Positions 7,103-13,938 of a DNA stretch of 64,000 bases are shown in pieces (the stretch's first letter is position 1; each line of letters begins with the position of its first letter). The position numbers and the translations under genes were made by a program. The notes beneath the pieces were generated by a model. It saw only the letters and a program-made list of their open reading frames with translations, was not told the DNA's origin and did not search any database. The stretch is taken from the NCBI RefSeq assembly GCF_020873915.1, contig NZ_JAHWGP010000031.1, positions 28,533 through 92,532 of the forward strand, written 5' to 3'. This DNA comes from Streptomyces sp. DH5. GTDB taxonomy: Bacteria > Actinomycetota > Actinomycetes > Streptomycetales > Streptomycetaceae.

Positions 7103-8545
7103 TCAGCCGGCGAGCGGCAGGCGGAGTTCGAACAGGGCTCCGCCCCCGGGCGCCGTGCCCGCCGTGAGCGTCCCTCCGTGCCGTACGGCGACGTCCCTCG
7201 CGATCGCGAGGCCCAGACCGGCGCCGCCGTCGTCGCGGCTGCGGGCCGCGTCCAGCCGTACGAACCGTTCGAAGATGCGCTCCCGGTCGGCCTCGGCCAC
7301 CCCCTCGCCGTCGTCGGCCACCGCGACCACCGCCACGGCGCCCTCCCGCCGCACGGTCACGGTGACCCGCTCACGGGCGTGCCGCCCGGCGTTGTCCAAC
7401 AGGTTGGCGAGGACGCGTCCGAGCTGTCCCCGGGAGCCCGCGACCTCCGCGGGCTCCGCGTCCACCGTCACCCCGGTACGTCCCGCGGCCTCCTCGCGGG
7501 CCAACGCCGCCAGGTCGACCCGGGCGTCGGCGGGCCGCTCCCCCGCGTCCAGCCGGGCGAGCAGCAGCAGATCGGCGGCGAGGTGCTGGAGCCGCACGGT
7601 GTCCTCCACCGCGCCGTCCAGGTCGAGGAGTTCGGGGTGGGCGGCGGCCACCTCCAGCTGGGTGCGCAGGGAGGCGATGGGGCTGCGCAGTTCGTGGGAG
7701 GCGTCGGCGACGAACCGCCGCTGCCGTTCCACGGCCGCCTCCAGGGCGGCCAGGGTCTCGTTGGTGGTGCTGGCCAGACGGGCGATCTCGTCGTGCGTCG
7801 CCGGTTCGGGGACACGGCGGGTGAGGTCCTCGGATGCGGTGATCGCGGCCATCTCCCGGCGGATGCCCTCCACCGGACGCAGGGCCCGGCCGGTGACCAG
7901 CCAGGTCACCCCGGCGACGACGCCGAGCAGCAGCGGCAGGCCGACGAGCATGCCGGTCAGCGTGGTGTCCACCGCACTGTGCTCGGCGGCGAGCGGGGCA
8001 CCCGCGGTGACGGTCAGCCGGCCCCCGTCCGCGGCCCCCACGTCCACGGAGGCGAACCGGTAGTCCTCGGCGTCGCCGTCGATCGTCGCCGAGCCGTTGC
8101 CGAAGGTCGTCCCGCCGCCGACCTCGCCGGGGGCCGGGGAAGCTCCCGAGTCGTCGTCGGAGTCACCGGAACCGTCGTCCGGGTCGTGGGACTCGTCGTC
8201 ATCGTCGTCACCCGGTGCTGACGGGCGGGGAGTCACCTCGCTCGTCGACGTGCCCTCGATCCGTTGCAGGTCCTCGGAGGCCGCGACGAGCGTGCCGTCC
8301 TCGTCGACGACCTGCACCGGCCTGTCGTCGCCGTCCAGCCCGGAGAGCTGGTCGTACGGCGTCCGGGCGGCGAGCTCGCCGGCGACCGCCCGCGCGGACC
8401 GCTCCGCCTGGGTGCCCGCCTCGCCGATCAGGTTGGAGCGCAGGGACATCAGGACGGCGGTGCCCGCCGCGACCAGGGCCACCGCGACGACGAGGGTGGC
8501 ACCGAGCGTCGCCCGGGCCCGGACCGAGCCGAACAGGCGGCTCAC
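7103..8545 (-). CDS. sensor histidine kinase with acidic sensor domain
   Basis: A 480-aa membrane histidine kinase. TM1 is at about 14-34, TM2 at about 197-218, with a HAMP linker following. The phospho-acceptor is His284 in FVADASHELRSP. The N box (LANLLDNAGRHA), G1 (VADDGEGV) and G2 (GAGLGLAI) ATP motifs are intact. The external domain contains an Asp/Ser/Gly-rich stretch (about 112-137, including DDDDDE) that could sense cations. The start is GTG 8543-8545, overlapping the TGA of the upstream response regulator as GTGA, so the two are co-translated. The neighbouring PepSY gene is also Asp-rich, hinting at a shared envelope signal (inference). Confidence 0.93.
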   Translation of the reverse strand: MSRLFGSVRARATLGATLVVAVALVAAGTAVLMSLRSNLIGEAGTQAERSARAVAGELAARTPYDQLSGLDGDDRPVQVVDEDGTLVAASEDLQRIEGTSTSEVTPRPSAPGDDDDDESHDPDDGSGDSDDDSGASPAPGEVGGGTTFGNGSATIDGDAEDYRFASVDVGAADGGRLTVTAGAPLAAEHSAVDTTLTGMLVGLPLLLGVVAGVTWLVTGRALRPVEGIRREMAAITASEDLTRRVPEPATHDEIARLASTTNETLAALEAAVERQRRFVADASHELRSPIASLRTQLEVAAAHPELLDLDGAVEDTVRLQHLAADLLLLARLDAGERPADARVDLAALAREEAAGRTGVTVDAEPAEVAGSRGQLGRVLANLLDNAGRHARERVTVTVRREGAVAVVAVADDGEGVAEADRERIFERFVRLDAARSRDDGGAGLGLAIARDVAVRHGGTLTAGTAPGGGALFELRLPLAG

Positions 8546-9261
8546 GGCGCCGTCTCCAGCCGGTAGCCGGCGCCGCGCACCGTACGGATGAGTCCGGCGC
8601 GCAGTTTGCGGCGCACGGCGCTGATGTAGACCTCGACGATGTTGGGGTCGCCCTCGTAGGCGAAGTCCCAGACGTGCTCCAGGATGTCGGCCTTGGAGAC
8701 CACCTCTCCGGCCCTCAGCACCAGCTGCTCCAGCACCGAGAACTCCTTGGCGGTCAGCGTGACCTCCTCCTCGCCGAGGAACACCCGGCGGGCGGCGGTG
8801 TCCACCTTGAGGTCACCGTGCACGTGGACCGGGGAGGCCCCGGTGGTCGCCCGGCGGCGCAGCAGCGCCTTGATCCGGGCGACGAGGACGACGTACGAGA
8901 ACGGCTTGGTGAGGTAGTCGTCGGCGCCCGTGTCCAGGCCCTCGGCCTCGTCGTACTCGCCGTCCTTCGCGGTGAGCATCAGGATCGGCACGTCGTGTCC
9001 GGCGGCGCGCAGGGCGGCGCAGACGCGGTAGCCGTTCATCCCGGGCAGCATGATGTCGAGGACCAGGAGGTCGTACGTGCCCTCCGTGACCCGGTGCAGG
9101 CCCTCCCGGCCGTCGTGGACGACGTCCACGACGTAGCCCTCGGCGGTCAGACCCTTGGCGAGGGAGAGGGCGAGGCGTTTCTCGTCCTCCACGATCAGGA
9201 GTCGAAAGGGGCGGCGCGAAGCGCCTCCGGCAGGGTGGTGGTGGGAGACGGGCGGGCGCAT
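8542..9261 (-). CDS. OmpR-family response regulator
   Basis: A 239-aa response regulator. The receiver domain has the acidic pair in VEDEKRL (about 24-30), phospho-acceptor Asp69 (LLVLDIMLPG), Thr in MLTAKDG and Lys in DYLTKPF. The C-terminal winged helix has VTLTAKEFSVLEQLV and NIVEVYISAVRRKL. The start is ATG 9259-9261; the first 19 residues are non-conserved and a later start near the FRLLIVEDE segment is possible. It is the first gene of the operon with the kinase. The divergent region to the PepSY gene contains spaced CTTCAGG half-sites typical of this family's binding mode. Confidence 0.93.
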   Translation of the reverse strand: MRPPVSHHHPAGGASRRPFRLLIVEDEKRLALSLAKGLTAEGYVVDVVHDGREGLHRVTEGTYDLLVLDIMLPGMNGYRVCAALRAAGHDVPILMLTAKDGEYDEAEGLDTGADDYLTKPFSYVVLVARIKALLRRRATTGASPVHVHGDLKVDTAARRVFLGEEEVTLTAKEFSVLEQLVLRAGEVVSKADILEHVWDFAYEGDPNIVEVYISAVRRKLRAGLIRTVRGAGYRLETAP

Positions 9262-9281
9262 GGGCCAAGGGTCGCAAAGCG

Positions 9282-9313
9282 AACCTGAAGATCACTTCAG
9301 GCGGCTTCAGGTT
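9282..9313. promoter_or_regulatory. CTTCAGG half-site array, candidate response-regulator operator
   Basis: CTTCAGG occurs at 9295-9301 and 9305-9311, exactly 10 bp apart. An inverted copy, CCTGAAG, lies at 9284-9290. The outer copies extend to AACCTGAAG/CTTCAGGTT (9282-9290 and 9305-9313). OmpR-type regulators bind direct repeats one helical turn apart. The array lies between the divergent response regulator (starts 9261) and PepSY gene (starts 9382). Binding by this regulator is inferred. Confidence 0.65.
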
Positions 9314-9381
9314 CCTCTCAGCGTCGGTCGGCGAGATTGATGCCGTACAGCGCGAAACGCAGCGACTCGGGAGGAACAGAC

Positions 9382-10044
9382 ATGAAGCGCAACATCGTGA
9401 TCGCGGTCGTCACGGCAGCGGCTCTGGTCGGCGGGGGCACGGCGACGGCCCTCGCGGTCTCGGGGGACGACGACGGCGGGTCGTCGGCGGTGGCGCGGAC
9501 GGAGCAGCGGGCGGGGGACGACGACGCACGGGACGACGGCCGCGACGACCGCGACGACAGCCGCAGCGACGACCGGGACGACCGCGACGACGACGGACGT
9601 GACGACGACCGGGACGACCGCGGCACCTCCGGCGGCGTGACCGCCGCCGACGCCATCGCCGCCGCGCTGAAGCACACGCCGGGCACGGCCGTCTCCGCCG
9701 AGCTGGACGACGGCGCCTGGGAGATCGACGTCCTCGGCAAGGGCGACGACTGGCGCAGCGTGCGCGTCGACCCGGGCACCGGCAAGGTCCTGGGCGCCGA
9801 GAAGGACGACGAGGACGACGCCGGCGAGGTGCGGGCCGCGCTGAAGGGCGCGTCGGTGACCGCCGGGCAGGCCGCGAAGGCGGCGGCCGCCAAGGGCGTC
9901 GTGACGTCGGTGGAGCTGGACGACGACGACCGCGGCTGGGAGGCCGAGACGCGCGCCGGCTCCGGCGACGACGAGAAGGACTGGCGGGTGAACCTCGAGA
10001 ACGGCAAGGTCACCGCCGACCGGGACGGCTCCGACGACGACTGA
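9382..10044 (+). CDS. exported PepSY-domain protein with Asp/Arg-rich linker
   Basis: A 220-aa protein with an N-terminal hydrophobic export/anchor segment (about 4-25, IVIAVVTAAALVGGGTATALAV). A low-complexity Asp/Arg stretch (about 28-78, repeated RDDRDD) follows, then two PepSY modules (about 82-138 and 148-215) with repeats such as AELDDGAWEIDVLGKGDDW and VELDDDDRGWEAETRAGSGDD. PepSY domains are extracytoplasmic and often modulate proteases or ligand sensing. The start is ATG 9382 with GGGAGG at 9369-9374. It is divergent from an OmpR-type two-component system, a common arrangement in which the PepSY gene is the target. The acidic linker may bind divalent cations (inference). Confidence 0.88.
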   Translation: MKRNIVIAVVTAAALVGGGTATALAVSGDDDGGSSAVARTEQRAGDDDARDDGRDDRDDSRSDDRDDRDDDGRDDDRDDRGTSGGVTAADAIAAALKHTPGTAVSAELDDGAWEIDVLGKGDDWRSVRVDPGTGKVLGAEKDDEDDAGEVRAALKGASVTAGQAAKAAAAKGVVTSVELDDDDRGWEAETRAGSGDDEKDWRVNLENGKVTADRDGSDDD

Positions 10045-10052
10045 GCGCGGAA

Positions 10053-10069
10053 CGGCCGGCCACCGGCCG
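10053..10069 (+). terminator. short hairpin after PepSY gene
   Basis: Seven-base arms at 10053-10059 and 10063-10069 (CGGCCGG/CCGGCCG) with a 3-nt loop lie 9 bp after the stop codon. It is a weak candidate terminator. Confidence 0.4.
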
Positions 10070-10126
10070 CCCGGCGCCGCCGCCCGCGTTCCACGTACCC
10101 CGCGTCTCGGCACCGGCAAGGGTGTA

Positions 10127-10143
10127 GAACGGGTAATACGTTC
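10127..10143 (+). promoter_or_regulatory. toxin-antitoxin promoter and candidate operator
   Basis: An inverted repeat GAACG...CGTTC with a 7-bp spacer occupies 10127-10143 and overlaps a good -10 hexamer, TAATAC, at 10134-10139. The GTG of the antitoxin begins at 10149, so the message would be almost leaderless. Autoregulation by the antitoxin is typical of the family and fits this placement. Confidence 0.5.
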
Positions 10144-10148
10144 GAGGA

Positions 10149-10436
10149 GTGAGTGACGGCGCCGAGGTCCCGCTCCGGGAGCTCAACCAGCAGACATCAC
10201 GCGTCCTGGCCCGCGTGGCGGCGGGCGAGACGGTGACCATCACCAAGGACGGGGTGCCCATAGGGGACATCGTTGTCCGGGGGACACCGATGGGCCCGCC
10301 CGGGTACCCCTTCCGCACCGGCCCCATGGGCGAGGTGGACATCCCGGATCTGAGCGGTCCGGTGCTCGACGACGACGAGATCGAGGCGACGCTGCGCGGT
10401 ATGGGCGGAGTGACGGCCGGGGAGACCGATGGCTGA
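10149..10436 (+). CDS. prevent-host-death family antitoxin
   Basis: A 95-aa antitoxin of the Phd/YefM type. The N-terminal DNA-binding/dimer fold is evident in VPLRELNQQTSRVLARVAAGETVTITKDGVPIGDIV (about 7-42), the family's defining pattern. The C-terminal half (PGYPF...DIPDL...LDDDEIEATLRGM) is the acidic toxin-neutralising arm. The start is GTG 10149 with GAGGA directly upstream; spacing is too short for a strong ribosome site, so leaderless initiation from TAATAC is plausible. Its end overlaps the toxin's ATG by 8 bp. The toxin reading frame is broken, so this may be an orphan antitoxin. Confidence 0.85.
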   Translation: MSDGAEVPLRELNQQTSRVLARVAAGETVTITKDGVPIGDIVVRGTPMGPPGYPFRTGPMGEVDIPDLSGPVLDDDEIEATLRGMGGVTAGETDG

Positions 10437-10882
10437 CTTCCCGGTCGTGATCGCCGATACGAACGCCCTGTACCGGCTGTTCACCCCGAAGGATCCCTCC
10501 CACGCCGCTCACCGGGAAGCCCCTGACCCGCACGGGGCACCTCGTGGTGTCGCCCATGGTGCTGACCGAGCTGGACCACTTGCTGACCGCACGGACCGGT
10601 GCCCGTGCGGCCGGCAACGCACTGGACTTCGTCGCAGGGCGCGCGGAAGCCCGCCGCTTCGAGATCCCCGACACCGCGCCCCACCTGAGGGCCGCCATGG
10701 CGGTGATGCGCGGATACGCCGACACCGACGGCGGGGCGGGAGTGGGACTGGCGGACGCGATGAACGTGGCGCTGGCGGCGGCCTTCCGGACGACGTTCCT
10801 CTTCGCCACGGACGGTCACTTCCGCATGATGCGTCCGCTCACCGGAGAACCCGCCTTCCGCCTCCTGCCCGACGCTCTCTGA
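10429..10882 (+). pseudogene. PIN-domain (VapC-like) toxin with single-base frameshift
   Basis: The toxin is split between two frames. The first encodes MADFPVVIADTNALYRLF...HAAHREA and the second continues LTRTGHLVVSPMVLTELDHLLT through to RLLPDAL at 10882. Removing one C from the CCCC run at 10520-10523 restores a continuous 150-aa PIN protein. All expected acidic residues are then present: Asp in IADTN, Glu in LTELD, Asp in GLADAMNVA and Asp in FATDGHF. VapC-type toxins are Mg-dependent RNases. Either the strain carries a disabled toxin beside an intact antitoxin, or the assembly has a homopolymer error. The ATG overlaps the antitoxin stop. Confidence 0.85.
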
Positions 10883-10893
10883 CCACTGCGGGG

Positions 10894-11850
10894 TCAGCCC
10901 TGTGTCAGCCCCGCCACCAGTTCGTCCGCCGCCCGGTACGGGTCGAGCTCGCCGGCGATGATGCGTTCCGCGAGGGCGCCCAGGCGGCGGTCGCCGTGGA
11001 GGTCGCCGATGCGTTCGCGCAGGGCGGTGACGGCGATGGTCTCGACCTCGCGGGAGGCGCGGGCCGCGCGGCGTTCCGTCAGGACTCCGCGCTCCTCCAT
11101 CCAGGCACGGTGCTTCTCCAGGGCCTCGACCACCTCGTCGACGCCCTCCTGGCGGGCGGCGACCGTCTTGACGATCGGGGGGCGCCAGTCGCCCGGGGCC
11201 CGGGACTCGCCGAGGCCGAGCATGTGGTTCAACTCGCGGGCGGTGGCGTCGGCGCCGTCGCGGTCGGCCTTGTTGACGACGTAGACGTCGCCGATCTCCA
11301 GGATCCCGGCCTTGGCGGCCTGGATGCCGTCCCCCATGCCGGGGGCCAGCAGGACCACGGAGGTGTCGGCCTGGGAGGCGATCTCCACCTCCGACTGGCC
11401 CACGCCCACCGTCTCGACGAGGATCACGTCGCAGCCGGCCGCGTCCAGGACGCGGATGGCCTGGGGGGCTGCCCAGGCGAGACCGCCCAGGTGACCGCGG
11501 GTGGCCATCGAGCGGATGTAGACGCCCGGGTCGGAGGCGTGCTCCGACATCCGGACGCGGTCGCCGAGCAGGGCGCCCCCGGAGAAGGGGGACGACGGGT
11601 CGACGGCCAGGACGCCGACCCGCTTGTCCTGCTTGCGGTACGCCGTCACCAGGGCCGACGTCGAGGTGGACTTGCCGACGCCCGGAGAGCCGGTGAGGCC
11701 GACCACGTACGCGTTCCCGGTGAGCGGCGCCAGGGCCGCCATCACCTCCCTGAGCTGCGGGGACGCCCCCTCCACCAAGGAGATCAGCCGGGCCACGGCC
11801 CGTGGCCTGCCTTCCCTGGCCTGGGCGACCAGCGAGGAGACGTCCTGCAT
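10894..11850 (-). CDS. meaB: MeaB-type mutase-chaperone GTPase
   Basis: A 318-aa G3E-family GTPase (MeaB/ArgK group) that gates adenosylcobalamin loading and protects acyl-CoA mutases from inactivation. Walker A is GSPGVGKST (54-62); the switch region VETVGVGQSEVEIA, Walker B and the base-specificity motif VNKAD are intact. MeaB-type extensions at both ends are present, including the C-terminal dimerisation arm. The start ATG at 11848-11850 has GGAG 5 nt upstream on the minus strand; a GTG at 11865 in frame is less well placed. It follows the thiolase gene with a 49-bp gap, in the same direction. The likely client is IcmA, encoded in this window, and/or methylmalonyl-CoA mutase. Confidence 0.93.
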   Translation of the reverse strand: MQDVSSLVAQAREGRPRAVARLISLVEGASPQLREVMAALAPLTGNAYVVGLTGSPGVGKSTSTSALVTAYRKQDKRVGVLAVDPSSPFSGGALLGDRVRMSEHASDPGVYIRSMATRGHLGGLAWAAPQAIRVLDAAGCDVILVETVGVGQSEVEIASQADTSVVLLAPGMGDGIQAAKAGILEIGDVYVVNKADRDGADATARELNHMLGLGESRAPGDWRPPIVKTVAARQEGVDEVVEALEKHRAWMEERGVLTERRAARASREVETIAVTALRERIGDLHGDRRLGALAERIIAGELDPYRAADELVAGLTQG

Positions 11851-11899
11851 CACAGCTCCGTTCACGAGAGGGAATTCAGCACACCGGGGAAGGCCCGGC

Positions 11900-13123
11900 T
11901 CAGGCCTTGGGCACCCGCACGATCAGCGCGTCACCCTGGCCGCCGCCGCCGCACAGCGCCGCCGCGCCGACACCGCCGCCGCGCCGCTTCAGCTCCAGCG
12001 CCAGGTGCAGCACCAGCCGCGCGCCGGACATTCCGATCGGGTGACCGAGGGCGATGGCGCCACCGTTGACGTTCACCTTTTCGGTGGAAACACCGAGGTC
12101 CTTCATTGACTGGACGGCGACCGCGGCGAAAGCCTCGTTGATCTCGATGAGGTCGAGGTCGGAGACCTCCAGGCCCTCCTTCTTCAGCGCGTGCCGGATC
12201 GCGTTGGACGGCTGCGACTGGAGTGAGTTGTCGGGCCCGGCCACGTTGCCGTGGGCGCCGATCTCGGCGATCCAGTCCAGGCCCAGCTCCTGCGCCTTGG
12301 CCTTGCTCATCACGACCACGGCCGCCGCGCCGTCGGAGATCTGCGAGGAGGAACCGGCGGTGATGGTGCCGTCCTTGGCGAAGGCGGGGCGCAGCTTGCC
12401 GAGGGACTCGGCGGTGGTGTCGCCGCGGATGCCCTCGTCCTTGCTGAACAGGACCGGGTCGCCCTTGCGCTGCGGGATCTCGACCGGGGTGATCTCGGCC
12501 TCGTAGATGCCGTTCTTCTGCGCGGCGGCGGCGCGCTGGTGGGACAGGGCGGCGATCTCGTCCTGCTCCGGTCGGGCGATGCCGAGACGCGTGTTGTGCT
12601 TCTCGGTCGACTCGCCCATCGCGATGTTCTCGAAGGAGTCGGTCAGACCGTCGTGCGCCATGGCGTCGAGCACCTGCACCGCGCCGTACTTGTATCCCTC
12701 ACGGGACTTCGGCAGCAGGTGCGGGGCGTTGGTCATGGACTCCTGGCCGCCGGCGACGACCACGTCGAACTCGCCGGCGCGGATCAGCTGGTCGGCCAGC
12801 GCGATCGCGTCGAGGCCGGAGAGGCACACCTTGTTGATGGTGAGCGCCGGGACGTTCATCGGGATGCCGGCCTTGACGGCGGCCTGGCGGGCCGGGATCT
12901 GCCCCGCCCCGGCCTGGAGCACCTGGCCCATGATCACGTACTGGACCTGGTCGCCGCCGATCCCCGCACGGTCGAGGGCGGCCTTGATCGCGAAGCCGCC
13001 GAGGTCGGCTCCGGAGAAGGACTTCAGCGAGCCGAGCAGCCGACCCATGGGGGTGCGGGCGCCCGCGACGATGACGGAGGTCGTGCCGTTCGTTGCGGAT
13101 GATGCGGAAGTTTCGGAAGACAT
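11900..13123 (-). CDS. acetyl-CoA acetyltransferase (thiolase)
   Basis: A 407-aa thiolase that condenses two acetyl-CoA to acetoacetyl-CoA or cleaves 3-ketoacyl-CoA. The acyl-carrying Cys100 is in [10 protein letters not shown]; His361 is in [10 protein letters not shown]; the base Cys391 is in [11 protein letters not shown], all intact. The N-terminus has [16 protein letters not shown]. The start is ATG 13121-13123 with GAAGGGGAT upstream. It is the first gene of a likely pair with meaB and is divergent from methylmalonyl-CoA epimerase. Together with the 3-hydroxybutyryl-CoA dehydrogenase at 29.4 kb it could feed the butyryl-CoA/isobutyryl-CoA route served by IcmA. Confidence 0.93.
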   Translation of the reverse strand: MSSETSASSATNGTTSVIVAGARTPMGRLLGSLKSFSGADLGGFAIKAALDRAGIGGDQVQYVIMGQVLQAGAGQIPARQAAVKAGIPMNVPALTINKVCLSGLDAIALADQLIRAGEFDVVVAGGQESMTNAPHLLPKSREGYKYGAVQVLDAMAHDGLTDSFENIAMGESTEKHNTRLGIARPEQDEIAALSHQRAAAAQKNGIYEAEITPVEIPQRKGDPVLFSKDEGIRGDTTAESLGKLRPAFAKDGTITAGSSSQISDGAAAVVVMSKAKAQELGLDWIAEIGAHGNVAGPDNSLQSQPSNAIRHALKKEGLEVSDLDLIEINEAFAAVAVQSMKDLGVSTEKVNVNGGAIALGHPIGMSGARLVLHLALELKRRGGGVGAAALCGGGGQGDALIVRVPKA

Positions 13124-13270
13124 GAGCTGCGATCCCCTTCCGGCTGCACAGCCGAGGAGTGAACGAGGGTTTACTTCGAATGTACTGACGTGCGGTGGAC
13201 CCCGTCATCGGCCTTTCGGTGTGATCGCGCGCACGTTGCGTAACCGCCCGGTGGGCGCTCCACTGAATCC

Positions 13271-13711
13271 ATGCTGACGCGAATCGACCACATCGGGATC
13301 GCCTGTTTCGACCTGGACAGGACGGTGGAGTTCTACCGGACCACGTACGGCTTCGAGGTGTTCCACTCCGAGGTCAACGAGGAACAGGGCGTGCGCGAGG
13401 CCATGCTCAAGATCAACGACACCTCGGACGGCGGCGCCTCCTACCTGCAGCTCCTCGAACCGACCCGGGAGGACTCCACCGTCGCCAAGTGGCTGGCGAA
13501 GAACGGCGAGGGCGTCCACCACATCGCTTTCGGTACGGCGGACGTGGACGCGGACGCGGCCGACATCAAGGACAAGGGCGTACGCGTTCTGTACGAAGAG
13601 CCCCGGCGCGGCTCCATGGGGTCACGGATCACCTTCCTGCACCCCAAGGACTGCCATGGCGTACTGACGGAACTGGTCACTTCGGCGCCTGTTGAGTCGT
13701 CCGAGCACTGA
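13271..13711 (+). CDS. mce: methylmalonyl-CoA epimerase
   Basis: A 146-aa vicinal-oxygen-chelate fold enzyme that interconverts (2R)- and (2S)-methylmalonyl-CoA. Metal ligands are recognisable: His7 in RIDHIGIA, Gln in YLQLLEP, His in VHHIAFG and Glu in GVLTELV. The paired beta-alpha-beta-beta-beta modules run about 1-70 and 75-140. The start is ATG 13271. It lies alone between divergent thiolase and the scy gene, followed by two hairpins. The epimerase links propionyl-CoA carboxylation to methylmalonyl-CoA mutase, consistent with the nearby meaB and cobalamin adenosyltransferase genes. Confidence 0.92.
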   Translation: MLTRIDHIGIACFDLDRTVEFYRTTYGFEVFHSEVNEEQGVREAMLKINDTSDGGASYLQLLEPTREDSTVAKWLAKNGEGVHHIAFGTADVDADAADIKDKGVRVLYEEPRRGSMGSRITFLHPKDCHGVLTELVTSAPVESSEH

Positions 13712-13744
13712 CCCACGTACATAGGGGCCGGTAGGGTTGGGTCC

Positions 13745-13792
13745 GGTCGCCGCTCGATCCGCGGCGACCTTCCCGTCGTCTTTGGCGACGGG
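13745..13792 (+). terminator. tandem terminator hairpins after epimerase
   Basis: Hairpin 1 has 9-bp arms at 13745-13753 and 13761-13769. Hairpin 2 has 7-bp arms at 13772-13778 and 13786-13792 with a T-rich loop. Both lie between the epimerase stop and the scy start. Confidence 0.6.
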
Positions 13793-13938
13793 ATCGCCGG
13801 GGTCCGGTTTTCGGGGGGCGAGCGCGGGGCAGCGGCCCATGCTCCGCCGTTGATCTGACACCATTCCCCGGGGGCCCCGTTCGGCGGTTGGACGGAGCTC
13901 GGCCAGACTTGCGACCAGGGGACGGATGGGACCGCGCA

